64,000 nucleotides of DNA from Nageia nagi (Eukaryota; Pinophyta): positions 56,792,001 to 56,856,000 of the forward strand of contig JBITNC010000001.1 in the NCBI GenBank assembly GCA_050084985.1, given 5' to 3'. Each line of letters begins with the position of its first letter. The stretch's first letter is position 1. Position numbers and translations under genes: made by a program. Positions 35,840-47,300 of this stretch are shown here, one piece after another. The notes below the pieces were generated by a model that worked only from the letters and a program-made list of their open reading frames with translations, searched no databases and was not told where the DNA came from.

Positions 35840-37310
35840 TTGTTGCCACTCTCTGCCCTCCTAGACCTTTTAACACTACTATCTCCTGAATAAACATAGA
35901 GGATAGAAAAATCCCACTAGTACTAATATCATTTATAGCCAACAAAGCTTTGGCTTTCCCATATTTTTATCAAAGGGTAACCAACTTATCATTCAAATCA
36001 ATAAAGGCCCAAGACTCATTGGGAGGTGGCATGTCAAGTATCTCCTATAGTCTCTTCTTCTCCTACTCTAACTTAATAATACGAGCCTCATGCTTTGCAA
36101 CTTGGCCTCCAAGGTAGCAATACGAGCATCTGAATCATTTGTTACAAAACCATAATGATACTTGTAAATAAAATTAAATTAAAGATAATAAAAACTCAAA
36201 CAAAATATTATTATTGATATCAATAAAACTTGTAAGTGATTTGTGTACCTGCAAGAGAGGAAGAAAAGGTGACAAGCAGAATAGCCTCAACAATCAACCG
36301 AATGCCCCTCATAGCATCGCTTGGGGCAGAAGCAACTGAAGTAGTAGGAGGTGGCGATGGCATATCAGGCAGGCCATCATACCCACCATCTACATCGTCA
36401 TCATCATCAGTAGACTCTGAAAAAGATACGTCCATGGAATAGTCCTCATCAAACTCTGAAATACCAATTGGGGTTGGCCTAATTCCCTCCCACCATACAT
36501 CATATCCATCCATAGCACCAGGAGCAAAGGAAACCTCAGCAGCAACGTCTCTCTCCAATGGCTCCTCCAACGGTGGTCTTCCATATTGGCATGATTAAAG
36601 CACCCTCATGAGCATCCCAATCCACCATCTGCCGCAGATAATAAGTTGCTATTTTCGGAATGTCCTGAGTGAGGCCAAATTGGTGCAGTACACGCCTAGG
36701 ATAATAAGGCTCCATGCCTCTCCTTCATGTTTGAAGAAAATAATGCTGCCTCACCCATATAAAATGATGAGCATTCTCATCCCAGAAAAATTTCTGATAA
36801 GCAACCCCAATAAGGTCCTTCGGCTGCAAAGAATCAAGGTACCCTATAGCACCCAAGCACAGAGGTCCAACAAAACATGGCAAGATCTGTCTCATCACGC
36901 ACACGAGGCCTAAAGATAATATATGCTCGTATGCCCACACCTGAAGAAGAGAGGCATAAGCAACAGTGATGTTGGATTTTCCCACTGTGATAATGTGATG
37001 TAAATCCTAATAGAGTTGGGCTAAAACATAAGGTACCCATGCATATACAGTACCCCGAACATAGATATCTCGTACTATATATAGAATACCAAGTGTGAAA
37101 GTGGTCTCTCAACGGCTTATCAATCACCATCTGCCATGAAGCTGGTCAAAAGAGAAAACTGAATAGTTAAAACTCGGTAATGGGCTCCACTCCGTGATGA
37201 AAATTAGCTCCAAATAGTCAAATGGGCTCCCGAGTCTCCACAACAGGAAGCAGACGGGTGAGTAACCGCAAACCAAAACGCCATGTGAGTAGGATACAAA
37301 ATGATAGATC
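35840..37310 (-). pseudogene. Plant mobile domain (PMD, MAIN-like) gene, antisense in Gypsy element
   Basis: On the minus strand 36,985-36,725 is open and reads SLLQVWAYEHI, then YLDSLQPKDLIGVAYQKFF, followed after a break by MEPYYPRRVLHQFGLTQDIP. These fit the PMD pattern: LLQxWxWEHI, fxLDxLxxxDVxWxPY and RVxRQFGxxQxIP. Upstream sequence to about 37,310 continues the domain with frame breaks. Downstream, 36,570-36,250 is open and encodes an acidic tail with a DDDDD run and a Pro stretch. A GT-AG intron is likely at 36,248-36,161, after which a heptad-like NDSDARIATLEAK segment follows. PMD proteins are known both as host genes (MAIN/MAIL) and inside plant transposable elements. Frameshifts make this copy probably inactive. 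Confidence 0.65.
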
Positions 37311-38351
37311 ATTTTATCTTTTCCCTTGTAAATTTTTCACTCAAACCCTAGCTTAAATTTAGTGTTGCAAAATACTGAAAATTATACATGCAATTTATGA
37401 TTTTAATGGCTTTTCGGCTTCAGAATTATGTTAAACGAATGCGGTTTCTTTTTGAAAAATAAATTCTGTGAATCTCACAGCGTGGACACCCTACGTCGTG
37501 GGGAGCATCCATGCCGTAAATTTACTATAAATTTTATAAAATATTGCATAGTATTTTATTTTCTGAAAATCTTTGGATGCAAATGCAATAACTTGTGAAT
37601 TATAATGGAATTGAGATCAAATTATTATTATTGACAAAGTTATAGAAGATAGGATTTGAAAAATTTACGAAAATAATGGCATTGACATCGTGTTGAATCT
37701 TCTTTCATGGTATTTATGTCGTCCATATTACTGAGTTGATTGAAAAAATCGAGCTTTTATTTATATTGGGCCACTAAATACTCTGAAAATCTACCATTTT
37801 ACATTGACATAGCATGTGAATTCTTCGTGAATATCTTTTGAATGCAATATAGGTTCTACTAATGAATTTGCAAATGCAAGCCATGGCAACAATGTCATAT
37901 TTTCATATGATCATGGTTTCTATCTTAGGCTTGGGGCATATATCGACCTTTTTACTTGGTTATTTCTTCATAAAGGTTATTAGTCACAATGGTGATAGTC
38001 TGCAAAATAGACATTATATTGATTTCATCTTTGCTTCTATATTGATTATTCTTTCAACGAATATAATCTATGTGGGTATTATCTCTTTTGTTCTTTCAGT
38101 TCATTTACAAGAGTAAGGCCAAAGGCACCATCAATCCTCCATACAAAAAGATGAAGTTTTGGCTTGACTACCCCGCACGATATACTAGTAGCAATCAAAT
38201 CTAAAAGGGAAAAAATGAGATATCGTATTTGGCATAACGATCGTTTTAGAGAAGTACAATTTACTATTGAAATATTTTCTACTTATTTATGCTTATTTGG
38301 ATTATGCAATTTCATAATATTTTTTCATTCCATATCCAAAAAAGGGCAAAA
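37311..38351. other. 3' region of Gypsy element
   Basis: Holds two ORFs (37,862-38,116 with hydrophobic segments, and 38,164-38,364) that match nothing I recognise. The second runs into the LTR, so neither is supported as a gene. The GTGGACACC and GACATCGTG motifs recur at 37,478-37,520 and 37,676-37,730. The polypurine tract at 38,338-38,351 ends the region. Confidence 0.45.
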
Positions 38352-39037
38352 TACAGATGCTTAAAAGTAATTTATTAATTATTTAATAAATCATATTTTA
38401 GATTTCTCTAAGAAATAAAAATAATATTACAAAAGTCAAAATAATGGTGTTATTACAAAGCAATATCATGTGTTAGGCCCAATGCAATATTATCAATCAT
38501 GTTTTACATTTACAAGTATCTTGAATATTACAAAGATTATATTATTGCTATAAATCAAATTTCACTCCTTTCTATGTCCTTGCAGGTTATAAATGAAGGA
38601 GTTGAAGGTTGGCATCCTTATAGGATCTCTCTGATAGGTGGTTGTCCTACATAATCATATTTACGATGTCTTTTGATTTAAGAATTTGTTATGCTCTAAG
38701 CTTTAATTACTTGCAATCTCCTTCGCACCACCTAACTGTTGTGAGAGAAGGTTGTAACCATAGTGTCCACGTTGTGACTTTTCATGATCCAAGGCATCAT
38801 ATCTTAAGAGTGATGAGCATTGATCCAAGCAATAGAATATCTATGAAAGCTCGCTTCAGATCCAATCTGATCCTCTGCATATCAATGCTACATATTGAGG
38901 ATTATACATAGCTCCTATATTGTCTCAAATACACATATTTCATATATTATTCATAGTAATTTTGAATAAATGTAATCTTATAAGTAGACTTTATAATTGT
39001 TGTATTTCTTCATTGGTACCACAATTTAAGGTCTACA
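38352..39037 (+). repeat. Right LTR of Gypsy element
   Basis: 686 bp, TACAGATGCT to GTCTACA, collinear with 27,088-27,804. It is followed by the TSD copy CAACT at 39,038-39,042. Confidence 0.72.
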
Positions 39038-39042
39038 CAACT

Positions 39043-40348
39043 CTTCTCATTCTAGATCAATAATTTAATAATCATTTTTTATGAATGATAATCTTTTTCA
39101 AGCGTCTTTATGGCTTACTCATATAGATTTTTCATTTGATGCAATCCATTTAAAATAGAATAACAAAATGGGAAAACTAATTTAACAAATTCATTAACTT
39201 CTCCAGTTGGTGTTGAGAAACTCCTTCCTTTAAAGAGTTTATTCCATAACTCTTTCTTGTCTTTCCTCAACTGTTAATTCTGTTGAAGAGTCCTTGTTGC
39301 TTGAATTCTTCACCTTTTTCTCATTCATGGATTGCATTCCTCTTCCTTTTACAAAAGTATAAATTTCACAGACCTAGCCTTCTTTCATAACATCAAACTA
39401 GATTACAGGTGGTCCAAGGAACCTCCTTAAACCCGAGAGAGTTTAAGGATTGGAAGAAATTTTGATGCTATAGAGTCGTCTAGAGACAACAAGAGTGCAA
39501 TTAGGAGAAAGACAGTGCTATAAACATGATAAACACACGTCCAGAATCAAGCATTTAATAGTATTCTATAGTTATTCAACCTTCAAGGGATTTCTTTTGC
39601 GAATGATTTTCTTGTGTGGATCTTATGCTATTTTATTACGCTATTGTTCTTTTATTGTTGAGGATATTTACAACATTCTACCAGCACTGCCATCCGTTCT
39701 AGCAGCTTGGTTGGAGGACAGATTTAGATTTCAGATTGGACTTCAGGTGCTTGAATGTTTGACTTGATTTTTCAAAAGGTATAAAATCCTGATTCACATT
39801 ATTCAACTGAATGATTTCTTTCAATATAAAAATAGTGAATGTTTAAATCGAAAGGTTTTCTCTGACTGAAGTCTTTGGTACGAAGGACATGACCTAGTCA
39901 ATCCCCTCAGAAGACAGTTGATGATTACTGTATTAAGGAATGACTAATGGATGTGTTATCAAGCCTATTTTCATTGGACTACTCATGAGCCAAGCAATTT
40001 CAAAAGGTTAGTTGATAATGCCTGTATCCAATACAAGCCAAACAATTTCAAAAGGAATTTATGATAATACCCACTTTCAATGGATGATTTTGAAGCCAAC
40101 CATTGCCGACAAAAAAAGGGGATAAGCTAACAGTTCTGTAAGGGATGGTAGCCAAAGGCAACTATATTGACATGAAATACAGTGAATTGATGGAATGAAT
40201 AGCTATATGTATGGTATCATGTGGTGGTCTTAAACTCATGACAAACAATTGACTTCGATTATCAACTGACGCAAGATATATCTGCAGCTACGTTAGTCAT
40301 CATTGTATATATATGGTTGCAAGAATTGGTGGGATAGTGTTTTAAGAG
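39043..40348. other. No recognisable gene; possible LTR and leader of the next relic
   Basis: Ends at a primer-site-like sequence (40,349). An LTR of the following Gypsy relic is therefore expected in this stretch, but no second copy was found to prove it. Confidence 0.35.
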
Positions 40349-42440
40349 TGGTATCAAAGCAAGTCTATTTTAAATTTTTTTCTGGCTTACCCATATCATG
40401 ATTAATAATCGATCTAGCTAGGGAAGCCCAATCGCATAGATATTATTAGATTACAAGCATAATTAGACAATATGCACGGCCTATTATAGATGATGCACAG
40501 GCAAGTTGATACGGTATTCCAAATTTATGGAGGAAAGACAGAGACATTGAAAACCATATAGCAGGATACTTAAAATGAGCAAAAGGTTCCCTTTCTTCTC
40601 ATTAAAAACAGTCAAGACGGGTTATTTATCATACTTCAACCCTAAGAACAATGTGGCTAAGGCTGGTTCAATTATGTCTATAATTTCTTTGAATTATTGT
40701 TGAATGGTACAACAATGTTGAAACGAAAGCTGAAGCAAATAAGGAATCCATATACACACAGAAAAATGTATAGGCAATGTGTCTTACCTTGACTAAATTA
40801 CAAATAGCAAAAGCGATCTATTAGGCCTTGGAAACAACATATACCAGACTTTATGGATGCTTAGGATTCAAAATAACTAGGTAGCATCATGGGATATTGT
40901 CAAACATCTTAAAATATAGGACTATCTAGTCTTTTGAGAATGGCCAGATAGTGTGGACATCTAGGTGTCAAATATTGGACATTCAGTATTAGTCCAAAAC
41001 CTTTCAGTAGCTTTTAACATGAAGGACTCATAAACAAATTTATTAAACTAGTCTGCCAATGATAGAAATAGAATATATTTTAATGTATGCAAGTGATCAA
41101 AAATAGGTCAATTGGACTCAACAGTACAATCCAGTTAAATGAAAGAAATCCTTAGGGTTGAGAACTATAGGGACTACAAAAGCAAACAAAACTATAAAAC
41201 TATACTATCAAGAGTATCCTGAACTAAAAGAAGATCATTCGTAGAGAAAAGAAAAATGATGATACATGTCTGTCATCCAAACTGTGATTTTGCCTGTCTG
41301 AGATGTGACACAACATCATGTCAACCTGAGACAATGAATGTACTGAAGAGTATTGTCTAAGGACTTTTCCTGATAGTGGGTTCTAAAGTAGGCTGGAAGA
41401 AAGGTTTGATAGAACATTATATAAGATTAGTGAATCAAGAAAACATTAAAACATATATTACAATTCTTTTTCGCCAAATGGTTAACAGATAAATTTTTAA
41501 CTTTATGGAACAGCAAACTCTGTGCAAAGGTTCGTTCTATTAGCTATGCTTAAAATCAGATAGCCAATTGAGATGGAAATTAATGACATGGAACTTGCAA
41601 TATAACTAAAATTGGTTTGACTAGGCAAGCCTGTTGCTTTTCATTGTGAAACCTCTTTTGAACATTCGATGATTATAAGGAAGCAACATATGCTGCATAC
41701 AGATAAGTAGTAATGATGTTTGAATTCAGTAATGACATCCCAAATGGATTAACTATTTGCAGTACTTTGACATTGTTAAACATAAGAAGGGAGTCAACGA
41801 TAAAGAAGAAATCCTTTTCTATTCCTTCAAGCACAACCATAATCATTACAGACAACTAATCTATGGAAAAGTTAAATCACAGGAATCACAGGATCAGTTT
41901 CAAAAAGACAAATTCGAACACCTCCAAACACTGTTTTAAGAATCGTAGTCACAATTGAAGAACTTAGCACAGTTTGAGGAGCTAGTGTAGTAGACATGTT
42001 GATATTTATCATGCTGTACTAGATGAAGTGCATCTCTCAAAGATATGTGGCTACTTGGCATTCAACAAGAGTGCTCAGAAACTGCGAAACTATTTATATT
42101 GGTCAATGGTGTTATTACAGAATTCTTGGAAGTTAGTTAACTAATTACATGATTATTCATTAGTTTAACAAGATGGCAATTCTGATAGTGTGTTTAAATT
42201 ATCGATGGTTTACATGAGCAGAGCATTTTTTCCAATCAAGTCTTAGTTCGGTTTGCTGACAAAATTCATAATTTGTTATTGCAAAGCAAACTCCTCAGTC
42301 AGAGCAAAAGTTCTTGGACACTTTTGCTTGTCGACGGGAAGTCCAATTCCAATTTTACATATTGTTTTACAACAGTCAGTTGAGACAAGTTTGATTATTA
42401 CCATGATACCAATACCCATGATACCTGTTATTTAATGTGC
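40349..42440 (+). mobile_element. Decayed Gypsy element
   Basis: TGGTATCAAAGC at 40,349-40,360 is one base away from a tRNA-Met primer site. On the plus strand, around 41,750-41,840, QYFDIVKHKKGVNDKEE resembles the end of Gypsy RNase H (YxxxFDFxIxHxKGxxNxxADALSR), with the ADALSR part lost. Around 42,010-42,120, LAFNKSAQKLRNYLYWSMV resembles the integrase zinc-binding region (GHxGxxKTxxxLxxxFYWPxM). Between them stops are frequent. gag and RT could not be recognised. The right end lies before the NPF gene's 3' side. Confidence 0.55.
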
Positions 42441-42838
42441 TTTTAAACATGCATTTGTTTAAAAATGACCTACAAAGCTAAAGACTACCACTTATTATTA
42501 ATAATGAACATTATTCATGGAAAAATTTTGTTACATCACTAGTTGCAAAGAATGTAAAATATGAATTAACTTAAAAAATTGGATATAAGCTTTATGAAAT
42601 ATAGACATTCTATAGTGAGAATAAAGAATATCGTCTACCATTTTATGCATATTGCTCAGGCAAAATACGTCACAGTTCTGTATACAAAACCAAAGGTAGA
42701 GGTCTTACATATTAGGAGCTTTTTGTAAAGACAGAAGAGTGGGAAATTTGCCATTTACAATAGAAATCTCATCTTAGATTTCTCTGCATTTTGTACGTGC
42801 AGAATAAAATAAATAGATTTTCTTTGCATCTATGCAGT

Positions 42839-44890
42839 TTACTTGCTTATGTGGACTTGTCCAGTGGTCTTCTTGTATGTGTACCAATTTGCAATAACAA
42901 TAAAGATCAGAAAATTGACAAAGCTAATTACAGCCATAAGCCAAAAGAAGTAATCTACATGTCCGTAGTTTAAGTTATCTTCAGGAATCCATCCTTGCTT
43001 TCCATGCTTGGTTGTAATACTTCCTACAATTGTGACCAGCAGACTGCTCAAGTAATTCCCCAATGCCACTGTTGCAAGTGAAAGTGCACTGCATAAGCTT
43101 CGCATCGCATCAGGGCTTGGTCATAAAAAAACTCTAGTTGCCCAATGAAGGTGAAAACTTCTGCTGCACCTATTAAGAAATACTGAGGGACTTGCCAAAA
43201 GATGCTCATCTCAACCTTCGTCTTTTCCTTGTCATAGAATTTGTGTTCCTTAGCCATGTCAAGTCTCTTGATTTCAACAATGGCAGCAACTACCATTGAG
43301 AAAATAGAAATAACCAAGCCAATACCCATACGCTGTAGTTGGGTAAAGCCTCTCTGATGGCCTGTATACTTACGTGCAGTTGGTACAATAATCCGATCAA
43401 AAATCGGAACCCACAATATGACACTAAGAGTATCAAATAGGCCTAATGACGCTGACGGAATATTAAAATGGGAACCCATACGAGTATCCATAATGTCGCC
43501 TAATTCAACAAACAAATTACCCATTTGATTGTACACAGCAGAAAATACAATCCCAGAGGCCAAAATTGGAAGCATGCAAATAATTGATTTGAACTCTTCC
43601 ACTTGGGTCACTGTGCAGAGTTCCCATGGATTAATGGTACCACGTTGAATTTTATCATCTGATGTTTCTACTGCAGCTCTGTCGAGGAATCTGCAAGACC
43701 ACAACAATCTGTGAATTTTTTCGGCTATTAATCGTAGAACTAAACAACATTGATGGAAAGAGACAATCTTACAGGAATTTATCTGTATGCTCAAGTTTCC
43801 TGCTTCCTTCAATGGTGGATTCGTTATCATCAATTTCGTATAGCAAAGACTTGTCTTCAGGAAGTTTCACATGCCATTTCCTAAATGATGCGACTGTCAC
43901 CTGGGCTATCCGAGTCAATGGACTTCCCCCTGGTTTTTGATGTCGGTACAATGGGGTACCTATTAAGAAACTGCAAATTGCTATACCCATGGCTGCAGCA
44001 GGAATTCCAAAGCCTATTCCCCAACCAACGTTGTCTTGGATCCAAACAAGTACAGAAGCAGCTATGAGAGCACCAATGTTTATTGAAAAATAAAACCAGT
44101 TGAAAAAGGAACTCTTTTTCTTCTTTTCTTCATTATCTGTGTCATCAAATTGGTCTGCCCCAAATGATGAAACACAGGGCTTTATACCACCAGTTCCTAA
44201 AGCAATAATGTAAAGCGAAAGGAAGAAAACACCAATTTGGGTTGTTGATGCATGGCAATCAGATTCTCCTCCTTTGCAGGGAGGCTTAAGTTTACTCACA
44301 GAAGCGGTTACAGTCAACAACGTCATTCCCTGCAGACATTTACATTGTAAGAGTCCTTACATGTACTTGTACTAAAATAAAAGCATTGGATTGTCAGACT
44401 TACAATGAAATAAACAATGGAGAAAATAAAAATTGTCCAATATCTCCCCCAGTATGAATCCGCCAAGAAAGCACCAATTAAAGGTGTTAAATAACATGTT
44501 CCAGACCAGTTGCTATTGTGTTTCAATGCTGTAGAATTGCCCAAATTGAAATTATTTTTTAAGTAATTCACCATATTTGATGACATTCCATAGTATGCCA
44601 ATCTCTCAGAACATTCGTTTCCTGCCACAACAATGAGACAACAACTTGTAACCTTTATCCATATTTCAAATTATATATATAAAAGTTTGGTCTGTAACAT
44701 CAAATTCTGCACATATTGGCTTCCAAATTAGAAATGCACATTTTAGATTTGGGTTGAATGTTGTACCCAATATAAATGGGCATGCAGTCCAATTCCCTGA
44801 TTCGCTCTTGACTGCAGGGTTTCCATGAATGTCCATTGAGCCATCTTGAGTATACTCCTCATCCGAGTGCTCTCTTGATGTTTTACTCAT
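42839..44890 (-). CDS. NPF/PTR proton-coupled transporter (NPF8 type), four exons, one frameshift
   Basis: A plant NPF membrane transporter; close NPF8/PTR2-type relatives move di- and tripeptides with protons. Exons on the minus strand are 44,890-44,767, 44,621-44,404, 44,329-43,773 and 43,690-42,839, with GT-AG introns of 145, 74 and 82 bp and matching phases. ATG at 44,890 gives MSKTSREH then [15 protein letters not shown], the expected N-terminus. The proton-coupling ExxER motif is ECSER (residues 44-48). [18 protein letters not shown] and [14 protein letters not shown] are the family signature. The last exon has FSAVYNQMG and [12 protein letters not shown], after which a G run at 43,113-43,115 is one base short. 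The remaining frame (43,105-42,839) continues as [19 protein letters not shown] to HISK. With that base the protein would be about 583 residues, normal for the family. As written it loses the last two membrane helices. Confidence 0.93.
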
Positions 44891-46929
44891 TAAAAAGTAA
44901 CCAAAAAATTTCCTTTGCCTGTTCGTTTGAGTTTTGACCTGATGCATTAACCAATCAGAAATGCACAACCAATTACAGAACAAATTTCGCTCATTTGAAA
45001 CATGGCATGCGAAACATTAGTACATTTGACATTGTTACATCAGATTGTATACTCTCTTAAATCCTACAAGATCAACAAATGTAAAAAAACTCTGTCTGCA
45101 GCTCAGTATCATGTTTTAGCTTTTATTAATTTAATGTAAAATATTCCAAAACTCGTCTCATTTGACCATCTAGTGTTTACTACTTCACACTCAGATAGAC
45201 AGAATCCAACAGTAATATGAACCATTTTTCAATTTACCCAGATTATAATTTTAAAAAATAGAGAGCAACAATGCCATATTATCATAGAAAATTTTCCTGA
45301 AATAATTCTAATATTTATTAATAGACGAATCCTACAGACAGAATTAATTGAACTGAAATCCAAAAGAAGAAAAAAAATTCTGGAGTTTATATTGTAAAAT
45401 CATACCTCATTCAAAATAGGAAATTTTATACGTATACGATTTTGCATAATAGACCAAAAAAAAAAGGACTAGGATTGACAAATTTTCAAAATCTTCTTGA
45501 AGAAATGAGTTTTACATAAAGATCATGTGCAATAATATCTACTCAAATTTCTTCCTATAGATAAAACAATTCCGTCAGCACACTTATAATACCTATTCAT
45601 ATATACAGCTTACAATTCATCCTGCATAAAAGGTATCTTATGTTAGAATTATATTAAAACTATGTGTCTTTAGCCTTTTATTTTTGTATGGGTTTTCTAA
45701 CAAATATCTTAATCACCAATAGGTACATATCAATGTGGACCTGATTTACCTTAACTAGCTTTAGCAGCTAAATGTGCATGTAGACTATATGGTACAATTG
45801 TATAGCAAGAAGTTTTCATGCATACTTTTATCCTACTGAGGAAGCAAAATAAAATTTCATAATCAAGGCCATGAAATCATCTTGGCCCTCTGGCATGCTC
45901 ATCTAAACCATTTTAAACATAATCTAAATCTACGGCCAGGCGGAGAACTGAAATCTTCATGAAAAGTGACATGTACCTCATGTATATTAGTTGATATGGT
46001 GTCTGGACCAGTTGAGTTCTCATTCTGCAAGGCTCCCATACTTGACTGTTATCAGAGCCTTCATACAAAGGACTCTAGTGGGAATTTTTTCGTTTCTGTG
46101 TTCTTTTACGCAGATGGATTTATAGCCGGCTTAACAAATTAAACAAAATCGTACCCCACAATCTGAAAGGATCGATAGATACATAGCGTAAAACGCATAG
46201 ATGCCCCCGTCAAACCCCGGTGGACTATTGGGATGTCATGAGCTGGGATTACAGTGATGTCCAGAAGTTCATTTTCTTTGAAATTATATTATTGGTCATG
46301 AATTGACATGAGGCGTTGTATTCTCATGGAAATTCTAGTCTGGCGAACTTTCAACAGGCCCATTGATCTATAAAGCAAATGTTGATAGTTTTGTCGCATT
46401 TCTAGAGACCAGACAGAAAATATGCTAAGATTTATAGACTGTAAACTTAAGTTAATTATACTTACGTTGCAACTAACTGCCTCAGCTGAGTTCTGTGAGA
46501 CTTATGCCATTTAACCACGGCTTGGATGTGGTAACATTAGAGAGACGAGGTAGGTTCTGTAACGTCTCTCACTTTCAGTTACTTATTTTTCTTAATTAGA
46601 AGCACATCAATCTATTTTTTCACTCTTTGTATTCATTTTTTCTTCTCTTTTGGTTGAGCACTTATGGATCATCTACTTGTACTCTTCATTGTCTTATTTT
46701 CTTCTCAGTTTTCTAGGTCACTTTTGTTCCACTCTTGACATCAATAAAATTTCATTTCCTTTCTTAGTATCACAAATGTATCATGATTTTTTAATTATAA
46801 AGGTGAAACTAATTAGCAAAGGATATTCAGCCCCATATTCTCCCCTTACCTTGAAACTTTTTTGACATCTAATACACTCTGCCAATGTTAGTAGGGTTCA
46901 TCTTGGTGGAGTTCATCCATTTTTGGTGA
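44891..46929. other. Upstream region of the NPF gene
   Basis: Promoter and 5' UTR of the transporter should lie here, since it is read leftward from 44,890. An upstream in-frame ATG exists at 44,983, but family comparison favours 44,890. No clear TATA box at a convincing distance, no repeat and no other gene were seen. GC content is slightly higher and repeats fewer than elsewhere in the window. Confidence 0.4.
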
Positions 46930-47300
46930 AAAGTCATTGATATGGGTTATATAATCGAATTAGTATTATTTCAAAGGATTGTATTGGTATTTCTCCACAT
47001 AATTGTATGGATATTTTCTTGCATGATTGCATTGTTATTTATTTGTAGGATCACATTGGTATTTCCCTACAAGATCATATTGGTATCCTATTTTTTATAT
47101 TTTAAAGCTATGAAAGTTAGATGATACCAATGTGATTCTACAAATGTCTAGTAACCACTCATCGCGAGTATCGCTTTGGTATTTATACGCATGATTGCAT
47201 TGGTATTTCTCGGAAGGTTCGCGTTGGTATCTTATTTTTAAATTGCAAAAGTTTTTTGTACAAAAATTGCAAGATACCAATGTGCTCCTGCATACACACA
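46930..47300. repeat. ATTGGTATT/GATACCAAT minisatellite with inverted copies
   Basis: Repeats of ATTGGTATTTCTCCACATAA-like units recur about six times, and units in the opposite direction (GATACCAATGTG) occur at about 47,130 and 47,270. The sequence between opposed copies contains TATTTTAAAGCTATGAAAGT or a similar A+T-rich spacer, so hairpins can form. The same motif family makes up the array at 58,066-58,480 in the other orientation. Confidence 0.7.

Larger units (their letters stand above)
27088..39037 (+). mobile_element. Non-autonomous Gypsy element with antisense PMD gene
   Basis: LTRs at 27,088-27,804 and 38,352-39,037 are collinear and diverged, so the insertion is old. Both begin TA and end GTCTACA, and CAACT flanks the pair. 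The purine run AAAAAAGGGCAAAA directly precedes the right LTR. The interior holds a gag remnant on the plus strand (33,300-35,030). No RT, RNase H or integrase could be recognised after it. Instead 37,310-35,840 on the minus strand carries a plant mobile domain gene. A younger Copia element (28,492-33,266, plus a 5-bp TSD) sits upstream of gag. Without it the element is about 7.2 kb. Confidence 0.75.

Noticed and set aside
37862-38364. Two ORFs with hydrophobic segments downstream of the PMD gene
   Set aside because: No recognised domain, the second extends into the LTR, and base composition is that of the surrounding non-coding sequence. Described only as part of the element's 3' region.
40261-40348. 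tRNA or plastid-derived sequence before the 40.3-kb relic
   Set aside because: No cloverleaf could be drawn and the only conserved element is the retrotransposon primer site.
42450-42780. Copia RNase H tail just right of the 40.3-42.4 kb relic
   Set aside because: A short IAQAKYVTVLYTKP stretch resembles the end of Copia pol, but there is no second motif and the frame is broken.
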